From: Branchiostoma floridae
Lineage: Eukaryota > Chordata > Leptocardii > Amphioxiformes > Branchiostomatidae
Assembly: GCF_000003815.2 (NCBI RefSeq)
Contig: NC_049981.1
Coordinates: forward strand, 31,709,811 to 31,773,810
Reading direction: 5' to 3'
Length of the DNA: 64,000 bases
Shown here: positions 44,422-56,163 of the stretch, piece after piece
How positions within the stretch are numbered: the stretch's first letter is position 1
Layout: each line of letters begins with the position of its first letter
Notes under the pieces: model-generated
What the model saw: the letters and a program-made list of their open reading frames with translations, nothing else
Database searches by the model: none
What the model was told of the DNA's origin: nothing
Made by a program: the position numbers and the translations under genes

Positions 44422-44435
44422 CTGGGGTGACATAT

Positions 44436-45124
44436 CACATTATCTTGGTGCTTTTCAATGTACCCTGGGTACATGTTCGCTTTTGCAGCTAACCTAATAA
44501 TTTATTGGCACAGAAAGGTTTTTGGGACCCAACAGGAAATAAAGTAGAATGTTTATCTTAGTGACACCTAATTACTAATACAAACATCACTGTCTCTCTT
44601 TTTCACTTGACTTCTTCAAAATTTCAAAAAGTAATACAACGAAGGTTTCATAATTTGATCATTCAGTAATATCAGTACATGTACATAACCTTACAAAATA
44701 TCTGGTGCACAAATGCACTAACAGTCAAAACTCAGGCTCACAACTCCAATTCTGGGTGCATATCAAATACCTCTTATTTCCACCCCTTGTGCCTGTCATA
44801 GTTATTGCAAGCAGTGTACTTCTAGATGCGCAGATAATACTACTTTGCAATGATGAGTATGCATGATGCCTACTTGATAGAGTAGACAGATAAGAAGACT
44901 TTCACAAAGATCTAGGTTAATTCCAGCTTCATGCATAGAAATTCATTAACCATCCCCATATACACTGGGGAGCCAGATTCATTTCTAAAGCCAATATAAC
45001 CACGGCAAGTATGAAAGATCATATCAATAATCAATACAACGCTGCCAGCCGTTAGCGAGATAGAAGAGATAAATCTCGCACGGAACATAAATATGTCAGG
45101 AACAGTTGAATTGTGGGGCACTCC
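44436..45124. other. No gene seen
   Basis: AT-rich DNA without supported features; a 74-codon minus frame at 44912-45136 is not gene-like. Confidence 0.45.
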
Positions 45125-45192
45125 TAATGCTACCACATTCCTTATGCTACCACATTCCTTATGCTACCACATTCCTTATGCTACCGCATTTC
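45125..45192. repeat. 17-bp x 4 minisatellite
   Basis: Units TAATGCTACCACATTCC, TTATGCTACCACATTCC (twice) and TTATGCTACCGCATTTC. The last unit runs directly into the MITE at 45193. Confidence 0.95.
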
Positions 45193-45364
45193 TAATCTCC
45201 AAGCAGATCCTACAATGGCATAAAATAGTACCAAACTGGCCAAGGAGTGTAGTCAGCCAAGAGGTGTCCATTTGCCGGTAGCGAAACACACTCCTAAGCC
45301 GGCTTCACTCCTCTGGTAGCTTTTGATACTATCTTATGCTACCGTAGGATCTGCTTGGAGATTA
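45193..45364. mobile_element. TAATCTCCAAGCAGATCC MITE, 172 bp
   Basis: TAATCTCCAAGCAGATCCTA at the left is mirrored at the right, and pairing continues through GGCATAAAATAGTACCAAA and TTTTGATACTATCTTATGC, about 45 bp per arm. Flanks CCGCATTTC and CCACATTTC (8 of 9) look like a 9-bp target duplication drawn from the adjacent minisatellite motif. A left-half copy is at 56432-56500. Related to the 2413 element through CTCCAAGCAGA. Confidence 0.82.
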
Positions 45365-45446
45365 CCACATTTCGATTTAGCATATAAAAATGTTGCCACC
45401 AGATTCCGTTGCAAACTTGAAAAACTGTATACTCTTAGATTTAACC

Positions 45447-45685
45447 AGTTCCAAAGCCACACCAAATTAATTGTCAGGTTTATAAAATGATCCATTAACT
45501 GGAAAAATGATGAAAACAAAGCCCAGGGACCCAGTTAATGATCTGGTGCACTCAGTTTTAAAGAGTGAATAGTCAAATAAAGTTTTCCTCCCTGCCCTAT
45601 GCTTTTATGATGTCCACTTCCCATATTTTTCCCTTAAAGTGTCCTAGAACCAAGGAAATAAGATGGTATGGCCTTATTGTGTATG
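45447..45685. mobile_element. AGGCCACACCA family, diverged copy
   Basis: Starts AAAGCCACACCAAATTAATT and ends AACCAAGGAAATAAGATGGT then ATGGCCTT. The internal phrase GGTGCACTCAGTTTTAAAGA matches the 61058 copy. Confidence 0.6.
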
Positions 45686-45898
45686 GCAAGCGTAGTGACT
45701 GACTACTGGGGGCAATTATGACTGAGCGTAACAGTCCTGGACTTAATTGACCATGAACCTTGAAATGGCAATTCCCTTCACCAGGGATGGTTCAAGACCA
45801 TGGACAGAATTCACATCAACGATCCTATCCACAAACTATCTGATTGTTTTACAAACCAGAAAATTAAAATCTTCAAATCAAGCTCTACCTTGGTAATA

Positions 45899-46140
45899 CA
45901 GTAAAACTACCAATGTAGACCACTCGAGGCAAATAAAATCTGGTCTTTGTGAACAGGTGGCCACTATAGAGGATTCTTTATCAATGTGAAAAAAGCACCT
46001 TTTTATAGGGACCACCAAAATGTCAAGTGAGCCAAGTGACATATACATGTAATGTAGAGGTGGTCACAAGTACAGGCTGGATTGTTCATCTATGGCCAGG
46101 TGGTTCTTCTGTGGATGTGGTCACTTGTTCAGGTTTGACT
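45899..46140. mobile_element. TA-flanked MITE, CAGTAAAAC...GGTTTGACT
   Basis: CAGTAAAACTACCAATGTAG at the left; GTGGTCACTTGTTCAGGTTT then GACT at the right. Internal words GAGGTGGTCAC and AGACCACTCGAGG pair in inverted fashion. Right end matches 28047-28147. Tc1/mariner-like in style; the right TA is degraded. Confidence 0.5.
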
Positions 46141-46187
46141 AATCTATCAATGGACACGAGAGGTGGTAGATGCTACAAACCTTAATA

Positions 46188-46380
46188 CAGCAGAAGCCGT
46201 TTAATGTTTAATTAATTGCACACCCCATTTGCCAGCGTATTTCGTGCAATTATGTGGACGGTGCAATAATGCAAAGTTATCCAGTTGGACCGCACCGGTT
46301 TGGGATTTGGGGATTCCGTGCAATTATATTATTAACAGAAAGTGTGGGTTATCCGTTGTGCAATTAATTGGCTTCTACTG
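46188..46380. mobile_element. Tigger/pogo-like MITE, 193 bp
   Basis: CAGCAGAAGCCGTTTAATG at the left, CAATTAATTGGCTTCTACTG at the right, TA on both sides (46186-46187, 46381-46382). More diverged than the copy at 32246 and with a small AATTATATTATTAACAG insertion. Non-coding. Confidence 0.85.
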
Positions 46381-46619
46381 TATCATACAATCAGAAAGAA
46401 AAAGCACACTGTACCTTCAAATTCCATCACAGCCTGCTCTGCCCCACCTGTGCCTGTGAACCCACCTCTCACCGGCGGCATGAATATTTCCTGACTACGA
46501 GAGACTGTGAGGCAGCAACTGCAGCACCCTTATCGGCACCAACAGCAGTGCATAGCTAAGTCATCGACGCACGCGGCTCTGGTTGGGTCCTGTCATATCA
46601 CTCATCATCCAAACAGCCG

Positions 46620-47100
46620 TCCCATGCAACAGCCAGCGGCAGAAACTACTGCAAAACGGCCTGCGAGACTGTCAACAGCACTGAAGCAAATTTTAGGGTT
46701 TGACCGAACTCCAACTCAAAAGGAAAATTGATGAAAGCTTGCTAATTTGTCTGTTATACAATATTCCAACAGCTTTCCCCAGCAACAGCCAGCGGCAGAA
46801 ACTACTGCTAAAGGACCTGCGAGACTGTCAACAGCACTGAAGCGAAGGGTTTGACGGCACTCCAACTCAAAAGGAAAATTGATGAAAGCTTGCTAATTTG
46901 TCCGTTGTGCTGTATTCCAGGGGGTGATCGGCTTGTGTGGCAGTCCTGTTATATCACTCATAATCCAAACACAACAGCAAAACGACCAGCACTGAAGAAA
47001 AGGGTTTGATGGAACTCCAACTCAAAAGGAAAATTGATGAAAGCTTGCTAATTTGTCCGTTGTACTCTATTCCAGGGGGTGATCGGCTTGTGTGGTGTTC
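46620..47100. repeat. ~152-bp tandem array, three units
   Basis: CCAACTCAAAAGGAAAATTG with ATGAAAGCTTGCTAATTTGT begins at 46711, 46862 and 47017. The left parts share AACAGCCAGCGGCAGAAACT and CGAGACTGTCAACAGCACTG; the last two share GGGGGTGATCGGCTTGTGTG. Units are close to identical in the core. Confidence 0.92.
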
Positions 47101-47239
47101 CCCACAGGCATGGCCTACTGTCTCACACACATGCGGAGCTGCACACTACCGGCGGGACAGACCCTGATTAAGTATGAACCGTGCAGGCCGCAGGGACCGT
47201 TCATGAAATATGGGGGGAGCTTATCTCACATTAAACAGA

Positions 47240-48170
47240 CGAGAGGAGAGAGGTGCTGATTTCTTAGGGGGGATTCAGTTTATGACTGTCAAGGGGGAAG
47301 AGTGTCAACACACATCAACACAAGAATTTGTAATGAACTTGGAACGATACATGTTTAAGCAATTTAGCTACCATAATTTTGAACCACGCAACCAGTAAAA
47401 CATACTGAGTACATGCATGCTAGATTCAAATAGCACAGTGGATAGAAGGCTTATATTTTCTTAGGTGTTAATAACTTTCTGGGGGAACAGTACCAACACA
47501 CATCAACACCAGAATTTGTAATGAATTTGGAATTATACATGTTCATGGAAAGGTAAAATAATTCTTAACATTGTAACCAGTAAAACATGATAAATACATG
47601 CTACATGTAGATTCATAAAGCAAAGCGGACAGAAGTGTTACATTTTCTTTCGTGGCTTTGAGTTTATAACTATCTGGGGAAGAGTACCAATACAATTCAA
47701 CACCAGAAATTGTTATGAATTTGGAAAGATAGATATTTACAGAAAGGTAACATAATTTTGAACCATGCAACCAGTAAAGCATGATGAATACATGCTAGCC
47801 TGACCTGTCACAACTGACAAAAGGGTTCTGCTTTCTAAGGAGTGTTACAGTTTAGAGCAACAAAGGGGAAGAATGTCATTACACATCAACACTAGAATTT
47901 CTAATGAACTTGGCAGATGGTAACAATAGAAAGGTAATATAATTTTGTAATATACCATTGTCTTCCGAGACAGACGGATGCCAACACACTAATATAATTT
48001 TATAGCACTATACAAACAATAAAAATGATCATTACGTGCAAAGTAAAAAGGAGGGTATGATTTCTTAGGGGGTTATAGTAAATGTACATGACTATCATGG
48101 GGGAGAGTGTGTCAATACATGATTATCAACATACATGTATATAAGCATTTGTATTGAACTTGAAGCAAGG
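47240..48170. repeat. Degenerate ~190-bp tandem array, five units
   Basis: ACACATCAACACAAGAATTT with GTAATGAACTTGG recurs near 47310, 47500, 47693, 47880 and 48125. Shared words TGAACCATGCAACCAGTAAA and ACATGATGAATACATGCTA define the rest of the unit. Confidence 0.85.
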
Positions 48171-48682
48171 AAGGGTTTATGGTAGGACAATAATATTAAT
48201 AGGATTCTATAAATACAAAATTAATGCACATGTATTGGTAGTGCTTGATAGCATCATACAAATGACTATATATAAGCATTACCAGGTCTGCATTAACTTA
48301 AGAAGTTTTAAGATGCTGCTAGATTTCTGTAACACAGCGATGTTGCCCACCACATTAAGTACAGCTCGTCTAATGGGAGCTCACACCTCCATATGTTCCA
48401 TCCATGCATGGGCACTTACCCATGATATCGCCCATCATATGCAATTGATCACCGCGTACATTCCTCACTTTGGTGGGACCTGTAGAGATTGGATACAAGC
48501 CAGGAACAGGTTCCCACAGAGCTAGGGTGGCGAGATCGATTAAAAGACATGCGCTTCGGGTCTAGAGTTGGTCTGGTCAATACTTCAGGTGTAAGTGTCC
48601 TGTTGACCCATTAACTCGCACATACCCAATGCTACACTGCATTTGAGTGCTCCTACATGTACCTTGCACCACCAATACTATA
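48171..48682. other. No gene supported; 123-codon frame of unknown meaning
   Basis: The + strand frame 48154-48525 starts inside the tandem array and runs through a balanced-composition block at 48330-48540. Its translation shows no motif, signal peptide or splice structure that I recognise. Could be a chance frame over a non-coding conserved block. Confidence 0.35.
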
Positions 48683-49065
48683 GGGGAGGGTACCGGTACA
48701 GAAAATTCAGGTCCAGGAACTGTCCAGGTCCAGAGGATCATGATCAGGTCCAAGTTCAGGACCGGGACCTAATTTGTTTGTGAATATGCAATACTCAAAA
48801 CAATGAACTTCCCGTACACAACGCTGACTGTCTCTGTTAAGTTAGACTAAGTTTGACTGTAGTAATTGACATCAACTCTCCTATACTTTGATCTTGTTAT
48901 TTTCTTGGACCAATAAGCCTAAAAACACGTGAATGCCTGCTGCCATACATACATGTAGTGCTGGTATAATCTGTTCATTTTCTAATTAGTCCAAAGTTGG
49001 TCCACTGTTTTCTGGTCCAGTTTTTGGACTGGTCCAACAAGAAAATCTGGTTTTATGCCAGTATT
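48683..49065. mobile_element. TAGGGGTGGG family, diverged copy without right terminus
   Basis: Begins TAGGGGAGGGTACCGGTACA and continues AAATTCAGGTCCAGG with several GGTCC/GGACC words, matching the interior of 43307-43695 in inverse orientation. No mirrored end found. Confidence 0.55.
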
Positions 49066-49436
49066 AGCAGTAACCACCATAGACCAAGATTTCAAACAGA
49101 GTTTATCTTTCAAGTATGTCCTCTAAAACTTCAATGTCATCGGTACGACACGTCGTCTGGGCAAGTCATTTGACCCATAAAGTAATAAAAGCCTGTAAAA
49201 GAATCCCTGATATGAATTTGATTTTACACACGGCACAAATAACTACAATAACATGGGATTTCTCCGACTGACCGGCCTGAAGATCGACCCCCAGATAGCT
49301 GTGTGATCGCTCGGTTCTGATTTAATGTGGAGCTCATAATGGAGAGTTGTATGATGTGGAATGGATGTGATGATGCTCACTGAGCAGTATAAAGATCCCT
49401 GCCATGATAGACTTGCCGGTAAGACTCCCCCAGGTC
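49066..49436. other. No gene seen
   Basis: 49255-49420 is a balanced-composition block (GACCGGCCTGAAGATCGACC onward) without repeats, a possible conserved non-coding element. Confidence 0.35.
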
Positions 49437-49437
49437 T

Positions 49438-50450
49438 ACTGCTGCACTTTTAAGGCCTGAACACACTTAGATTGCTAATAACGCTTTCTAAGGCTGCACA
49501 AATTTAATTCCTTCCTGTACATTTTAGAAACAAACCAAAAAAAGTGCTACTTGAAATTAGACAGCTGGGAGTAAAACATGACTTTGTACTAACTTAGAAA
49601 GTACTCTATTTTCTAAATGTCGATCTATTGGTTTAGCTATCATCTTTTTTTTTAAATACAAGAACCAGTTAAAAAACTGGAGTAGCCTATGATTTCGTTT
49701 ATTTACAAAAACTTCAAAACTTAGACAAATTCAGCAAGAGAGGCTAAGAATACTAAGATATGAAAAGGGGCGTGAGGAAAGCTTAAACCTCTATACTTCA
49801 TGGAACTACTGAAATTGTGTGTTCCATGTGTATTTTCATGTTCAAGTTCAGCATTTTTTTCTACTAAGATCTGAAAACCAACAAACAAAATTGGAGTGGC
49901 CCAAGGCTATGATTCTACTGCTGCAGTTTAAAGGCCCAAACACACTGAGCTTGCTAATAATGCCAGCCACGGCCGCATAACTTTATTTTCTTCCTGTAAA
50001 TTTTAACCAAGGAAAAGTATGGCTTAAAATTAATCAGAGAGCTGGAAGAAAAACATGTACTAACTAAAGTTAAAGACTTTCCACTGAAACTCTCTTTTCA
50101 TGCTAATTTTGTAGTTCACCATTATCTTCTCTTTTGCCTAGTACATTGTACCCAATTTGCAATTGTTTTGCAATAAACTTTTATTTGACTCTTATGAATA
50201 CAAGAACTGGCAAAACAAAACTGGACTAGCCTATAATTTCTTACATTTTGAAATGCTCAAAACTACAATTTACCAAGATATATGAAACATGGGGCTTGAG
50301 GGAAACTTGAACCTCTACTTAACTCCCTGAAATTGTGTGTTCAATGTGTGCTCTGTTTTTATGTTCAAGCTCAGAATTTTCAAATTTAGATCTTAAAACC
50401 AACAAACAAACTTGGTGTGGCCCAAGGCTATCCTAGGTCTAGTGAAGCAG
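49438..50450. repeat. ~480-bp tandem duplication, two units plus a partial third
   Basis: CTACTGCTGCACTTTTAAGG with ACACACTTAGATTGCTAATAA (49438) is repeated at 49916 as CTACTGCTGCAGTTTAAAGG with ACACACTGAGCTTGCTAATAA. Each unit ends AAAACCAACAAACAAAATTG then GRGTGGCCCAAGGCTA, echoing the AGGCCACACCA family terminus. A third start (AGCAGATTTAAAACCTG) is at about 50440. Confidence 0.82.
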
Positions 50451-50737
50451 ATTTAAAACCTGATCAAATTTAGCTCACCAGCGATTCAGACTAAAGTTTG
50501 ACAGACACCTTGGCTGGGCGGCACAGTAAAATCCTAAAACCCTTCTCAGTGGGGATTACGTACTGAACTTAATGTGACACTGTCGACGGTTAAGCCCTGT
50601 TGAATATGTATGTTGTAGTCCCTGTCATTCTATTTGAATTTTACCACCATGAAAGCTCATCTTTAGGCACATCAGTGCCAATCAAACTTATCACTGAACC
50701 ATCACAACTTGGTTCAGCGACACATTACAGACTTACA

Positions 50738-50955
50738 GGTACTGTAATTCCTGATTCTTTTTTTCAGTGTACTTTTATGTACACCATTTTCACGGTGGCA
50801 ACGGTAACATGAACTTATCATTACCTACAGCAAATAAATTGCTTTTTTTATGCGCACCTATAGACCCACCGTAAACATTTATTTCCAAGAACAAGTTAAA
50901 TTTTCTCAGACCATGAAAGTTTGGTACCAAGAAGACCAAGTGAATCACAGTATAT
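50738..50955. mobile_element. Diverged relative of the AGTACTGTGAATGC MITE
   Basis: GTACTGTAATTCCTGATTC near the left, CACGGTGGCAACGGTAAC inside, and GTGAATCACAGTAT at the right mirror the architecture of 41111-41327. Heavily diverged. Confidence 0.4.
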
Positions 50956-52857
50956 TTGACTCATCGTATTTGAGTTTTAGTAGAATGAAGGTTCATACAT
51001 GTATGTGTTGAAGGATAAAAGGGAGTGCATGACGAGTCGATGACATCTGGACCTATCTATCATCACTCAACCAGACAGGAGACCTTACAGACTTCTAGGA
51101 ACCTTGACCCAACATATATCAATAAGTATGAACTTAGATTGGTTGATGACACAAGAGAGGTGAAAGAGGCCATCTACTACATGGACCATCATCTAACCAT
51201 AACTGCACCGGGACGGGGGATGTTATAGGCTTCCAGGGATCTCTGACTCACACCAGGGGTGACATGACTAAACAACTGGTTTAGTAATAATTCAAGGCAA
51301 GACTAAAAAATCTGGTAAACCCATATCACCTATTTTTGGTTATGATGAATCAAAAATCCTACAAAAAGTTTTAATCTTCTTTGCAATAATAAATCCACAT
51401 AAATCAGAAACAGATGTTGGCAAAGTTAGTAAAAGCTTAAAAAACAGCCTTTTTCAGTCTGTAAAAAAAAAATTCAGACACCTCAGACATTGCCTACCAT
51501 GACAGCTACATTACCAAACAGAATTGCACTACTACTACTAGTACTACTACAGACTTGTACTGTGAATTCTGGCATAGCGGCAACAGACGTTCGGCACTCA
51601 ACGGTAATTTAATTGTGCGGAACCCAGACTTTGTTAATCGCATCACCGCCAAATAATGGGTCGTTTTCTCCGCTCCCCAATCTGTTCTCTTGCCGTGGAG
51701 GCAGAAATGGTCGGTGCGGTAATGATTAAAACAACGTTATTGGTCACACCACGGTGAGTCTTTCTTATCAACGTCACACCGTTTTATTTTAAAGGTTTCC
51801 TGATTGCGGGGTGAGGCTATTATGGTCAGGGTTTATTTATGAATGATACCCACATTATATGTGCTTTATAATAATGACTTTGCATGATGTTATTATGGTG
51901 CCAATCTGAATAGCATAATGCAGTCAATCTCACTGGTTTGATGATACGCATTTTATTGTCAAATGGAAAATTGAATATAAATGATCGTATGGCACAAATA
52001 GCACTACTTACAGCTATAAACAGTACTCATTTCAAGTAATGTTTTAGTCCTTTTCAATTAGAATACATAACTTCTGTTATGTCTATGCTGTCCCCTCAAC
52101 GTCCAGGTCAATTTTAAAGAGTACAGTTGATGTACATATAGATATAAAGTGTGCATGCGTGTGTGCAGTCCAACATTGGAGTCAACACCCGATACCAAGT
52201 CAGCCCAATACTGGTGCTGAACCAAATTGTAAATTGTCAAATCTTCAGGCAGGTACAAGATTTCACCCTTCAAAATAAGTTACACGTTTTTCGGAAGATT
52301 TCACCCTCCCAAGACCTACCATATAAGGTATAGCCCCACCTTAAGATTGCTATACGTTTCTAGGAGAGAGCCTAATGCTCAAGCTGAGTCCTAGAATAGA
52401 TAGCTGTAAAACGTATGCTCTCTGGCTGTGAATATGGACAGATAACAGGTTGATAAAGGAGTCGTACGGAGGGAAGATCTCCCCAGCAGGCATCCAGGCG
52501 CCAGTCTGTCCATCTGCACGGATATCTGTCGCTTTCTTACACAGATTTATGTCTTCTCTACCACTTTTGTAGGGCAAAATGCCCGACATAAACTTACAAA
52601 CGATCTCTGGGTCTTTGAGTCTTAGGTATAGATGGATCTTTAAGTTTTACATTCTTCCAGAGTTCCAGTACTACTTTTGGTTTTAATGGTTCTTCAGCAC
52701 CCAGCTCAGAGTGAGAGATACTGGGTGTGAGCAGACATTTTGTGCACCCGACTTTTTTGACGGTACTGCACTGAAATATTTCTTTATAAATTTGCCCTTA
52801 ACCCTAAAAATAATATTGTATGCTTGGAGGTGTAAACCTCATAAACTCATCGCACAC
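50956..52857. other. No gene supported
   Basis: Contains a short (ACT)n run at 51529-51550. A balanced, CpG-bearing block at 51570-51830 has no repeat ends and could be regulatory. The frames at 51025-51228 and 52350-52589 are unrecognised. Confidence 0.4.
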
Positions 52858-52859
52858 TA

Positions 52860-53207
52860 AGGCTCAATCTATACACAGTTTTTACCGATATCTGTGGAGA
52901 TGTCGGGAGGGATCTGGAACGTTGACCGCGGGACACCCGTGCCGCTTGCAGTCATAAACAGCTATATAGCCTAATGAGCCCGCGTTATATGCTAATGAGC
53001 CCTCCCGAAGTCGGGACACATCTACACGCGCGCGGAAGCTGTCGGGGACCCCTGCCAAGCTATCGGGGACCCCTGCTAAGCTATCGGGCGAATGCTCCGG
53101 ACCTTTTGGGAGAAATTCTGCCGATATCTTTATGGCGATATTGCAGTTCCATCTAGACGCTGAAAAAAAGCTGTCGGCGAGAGGTTTTCCGTGTCTAGAA
53201 CGTGCCT
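52860..53207. mobile_element. AGGCTCAATCTA TIR element, 348 bp, TA-flanked
   Basis: Left AGGCTCAATCTATACACAG, right CGTGTCTAGAACGTGCCT, mirrored with several differences; TA on both sides (52858-52859, 53208-53209). Interior is CpG-rich (ACACGCGCGCGGAAGC, CTATCGGGGACCCC twice). An inverted second copy is at 55436-55793. Confidence 0.7.
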
Positions 53208-53239
53208 TAGTCTAGTAATAGCAGTATACAGATTAAAAA

Positions 53240-53450
53240 GAAATTAAAAAGATATATGCTAAACTGGAAAAGCAGGATAAAAACAAAGCCAGAGGACCAG
53301 GTTTATGCCTTGGTGCACTCTTGGTGCAGTCTTATGTAGTGAATGTGGTCAGATTCAGGCTTTCCTCCCAGCCCATTGCTTTTATGATATCCGCTTGCTA
53401 TATCTTCACTTAAAAAAATACGAGAACCAACAAATTAAATTGGTGTGATC
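53240..53450. mobile_element. AGGCCACACCA family, diverged copy
   Basis: CCAGAGGACCAGGTTTATGC and CTTGGTGCACTC are shared with 61058 and 45447; ends AACCAACAAATTAAATTGGT then GTGATC. The left terminus is eroded. Confidence 0.55.
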
Positions 53451-55435
53451 TAACATTTACGAAATGATCTCTCATCATGATAGTTCTTTAAGAAGTAAAT
53501 TAAAGGAGCTATGTGTATTGGGTATACCTTCAAACTCATCTCCACGCATGGCCTTCAAGACGTTAGTGATTTTTCCTACATGTCTTATCATGAAGTTTTT
53601 CCCACAGCCCAGAGTTCATGAAAAGCATCCCTGGGAACGGCAGGGTTGGGGGCAGATGAGCTAATTGGTGATTATACATAATTAGTGTGGCGACTCCGTA
53701 CATCAGGAGCACGGCGGGGAAACGTAACACGATTAGCCTGCAGGAAGGGGCATAAATATCACATCATTTGGGACAGAATCATCGCAAATCATCGCAAATA
53801 ACTTCAAGAGTTAAGAGTTCACAACCTTTCTAGAGGTGCGCTCTCACTGCACTTGTGTCAAGCTTGCATCACTGTGGGGTTCGAAAGATACTCAAGGAAT
53901 TTGTGTATTTTGTTGTCTTCTAAGTCAATTACTTTTACGTATCACGCAATATCTAAATCATAAAAATTCAGAGAAAATAACAAAACAGTGACGCAGTGAA
54001 CGAACCCCGCAGTGATGCAAGCTTGACGTAAGTGCACCTTTAGGAAGTCTTTTCTCTGAGTTTGGGATAATTTTTCCAGTGATTGGCTGATTGTTGCAGG
54101 AAGTTAGATTGCTTGATAGAAAATGAAATACAATAGACTTTGATAATTTCTGTAGGACGAGGATTTGTGTCCAAGAAAAGAAGGAAAGATCTTTAATCTT
54201 GGCTTATTTCTGTTTCATAAGTAACTCTAACATGTATTGTTCTCATTATTTTTAGGTAATAAAGCTTAGCTGTGAAACATAAATCTAATTTACACAATCC
54301 AATCTGCTTCAGGAATTCTTTTGTTTCAATGATACCACCATAAGGATTCCGATATATCACCTTCACATTTAATAACAGTGCTAATTTGCAGCAGTCATTG
54401 CCATTGTCTGTGTGAAATCATAAAACATAGCTATAATGGCAACTACCTTCCCAGGCATAATTGATTACATCAAAATATAATGAATTAGTGCTTAAATGAC
54501 TCAAGTTTAGTTCATGCTGACATTTGACACTGACAAACTTAATTCTATTTTCTCTATCGTAATTATGATTGAAAACCTACCATAATAACACCTTAGGCCA
54601 TACCAAGTCATTTCCTTGGTTTTCAGACATGTTGAAGTGACAGTTTATCAAGCAGACATCAGAAAAGTTAAAGTAGAAGGTAGGCAGGCTTTTAGCTAGA
54701 TTTTATAATAGGGAGTCCAAACTTATTGGTGAGTTGCGGTAAGTGACTATTGTAGGGGGGTCTGGGGGCATCCACCCTCCATGGTGCAGAGTTTTTGATG
54801 ATTTTAAGTTTAAAAAGTGCATTCTTAGGTAACTTTATTATTTCCCAAGAGGCAAAAATACTGTTCCAGAGGTCACAGTAGAAGATTGCGACCACAGATG
54901 ACCTGGTAGCATCCCTGGTCAATCAGAATTTCATGCTTGTCAGACGATTTTCTCCCCAGTGTAAGGGCGTCCAGGGGCATAAAATTTCTTGTTATTCTAA
55001 GAAAAGTTTGTCCAGATGACGCATTGACGCATACCTGGCTAAAAGCCTGAAGGCAGGGAGGATAACTTCCATTATATGACTGTATTCATGGCATTAAACT
55101 GTATGCACCAAAGAATAAACCTGTTCCTAAAGCTTTGTTTTTATCATGTACTTCCAGGTAACTTTCACCTTTGTCTTAAAACAAATTCCACAAACATTAC
55201 AAGACAAATTGGCCTTAGCAAGAGAAATAAAAAAGACATGTAAACCAACTGAAAGTGAATGTTAACAGCAATTTAGTATTTACCTGACTGAATTAGTTGA
55301 CACTAATTTACAGACGACAGAAGCCAGGAAAATAATCTTAATTTTTGCTATTTGTTAACAGTTAAGTTAAATGTCAGTGGACAACTGAACATTAACATTC
55401 AGCCTACATCTGGTAGCTATAGCAGAGCTATATTA
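53451..55435. other. No gene supported; small repeat fragment
   Basis: At 54594-54640 TTAGGCCATACCAAGTCATT then CCTTGGTTTTCAGA is a fragment of the AGGCCACACCA family. At 53655-53765 AATTGGTGATTATACATAAT then TAGTGTGGCGACTCC is a homeodomain-type AT core beside CpG-rich sequence, a possible conserved element. Confidence 0.4.
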
Positions 55436-55793
55436 GGCACGATCTACACACAGTTTTTCCTGATATCGGCGAGCCTACAACCTCTCGCCGACAGCTTTTT
55501 TTCATCGTCTAGATGGAACTGCAATATCGCCATTACGATATCGGGAAAATTTCTCCCGAAAGGTCCGGACCATTCGTACGATACCTTACCGATAGCTTAG
55601 CAGGGGTCCCCGACAGCTTCGCGCGCGTGTAGATGCTTCCCGACTTTGGGAAGGCTCATTAGCATATAACAAAATTTGGAAAATTGCGCTATATGTTTAT
55701 GACTGCAAGCGCCATGGGTGTCCGGCCCCCTACGTTCTAGATCCCTCACGACATCTCCACAGATATCGGTAAAAACTGTGAGTAGATTGGGCC
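55436..55793. mobile_element. AGGCTCAATCTA family, inverted copy, 358 bp
   Basis: GGCACGATCTACACACAGTT at the left, ACTGTGAGTAGATTGGGCC at the right, TA on both sides (55434-55435, 55794-55795). It aligns end to end with the reverse of 52860-53207 (CTCGCCGACAGCTTTTTTTC, GGTCCCCGACAGCTTCGCGC, CATCTCCACAGATATCGGTA). Confidence 0.75.
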
Positions 55794-55989
55794 TAAGTTA
55801 TTCAGTAGGGAGATGGTTAATAGACTAGAAGAAGAACCATTGTACAATGCTTTTGCAAACAAACAACGTTTTTGCATACCTGACTAGTTTTCTCCTAGTG
55901 TCTCCTGTGAGAAAGCTAACAGTAGTAACACTAGTAACAGGACTATAACAAGTTTGTTTTGGGAGTGCAGCAGTGAAACATACACTTTA

Positions 55990-56163
55990 CAGGGCTCGAA
56001 ATACCACCTGCTTTAAGTATAAAATAATCGTTCCTGCACAACTTTAGTATGATCCATACTTCCTGAATTCAGAGTGGTGGGAGTAAAATTTGTCTGGTGC
56101 AGGTAATTTTTTAAAGCCACCTGCACCAGTGCAGGTATGCAGAAAAAAGTATTTCAAGCCCTG
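55990..56163. mobile_element. CAGGGCTC family TIR element, copy D, 174 bp
   Basis: CAGGGCTCGAAATACC at the left and GTATTTCAAGCCCTG at the right; the interior has TGATCCATACTTCCTGAATT and CACCTGCACCAGTGCAGGT as in copies A and B. Flanks CTTTA and CTCTA could be a 5-bp target duplication. It sits in a pre-existing ~58-bp tandem duplication (55946-55989 and 56178-56219 match at about 39 of 42). Confidence 0.8.

Noticed and set aside
48154-48525. 123-codon + strand gene
   Set aside because: Starts in a tandem array; no recognisable domain. Kept only as unexplained sequence.
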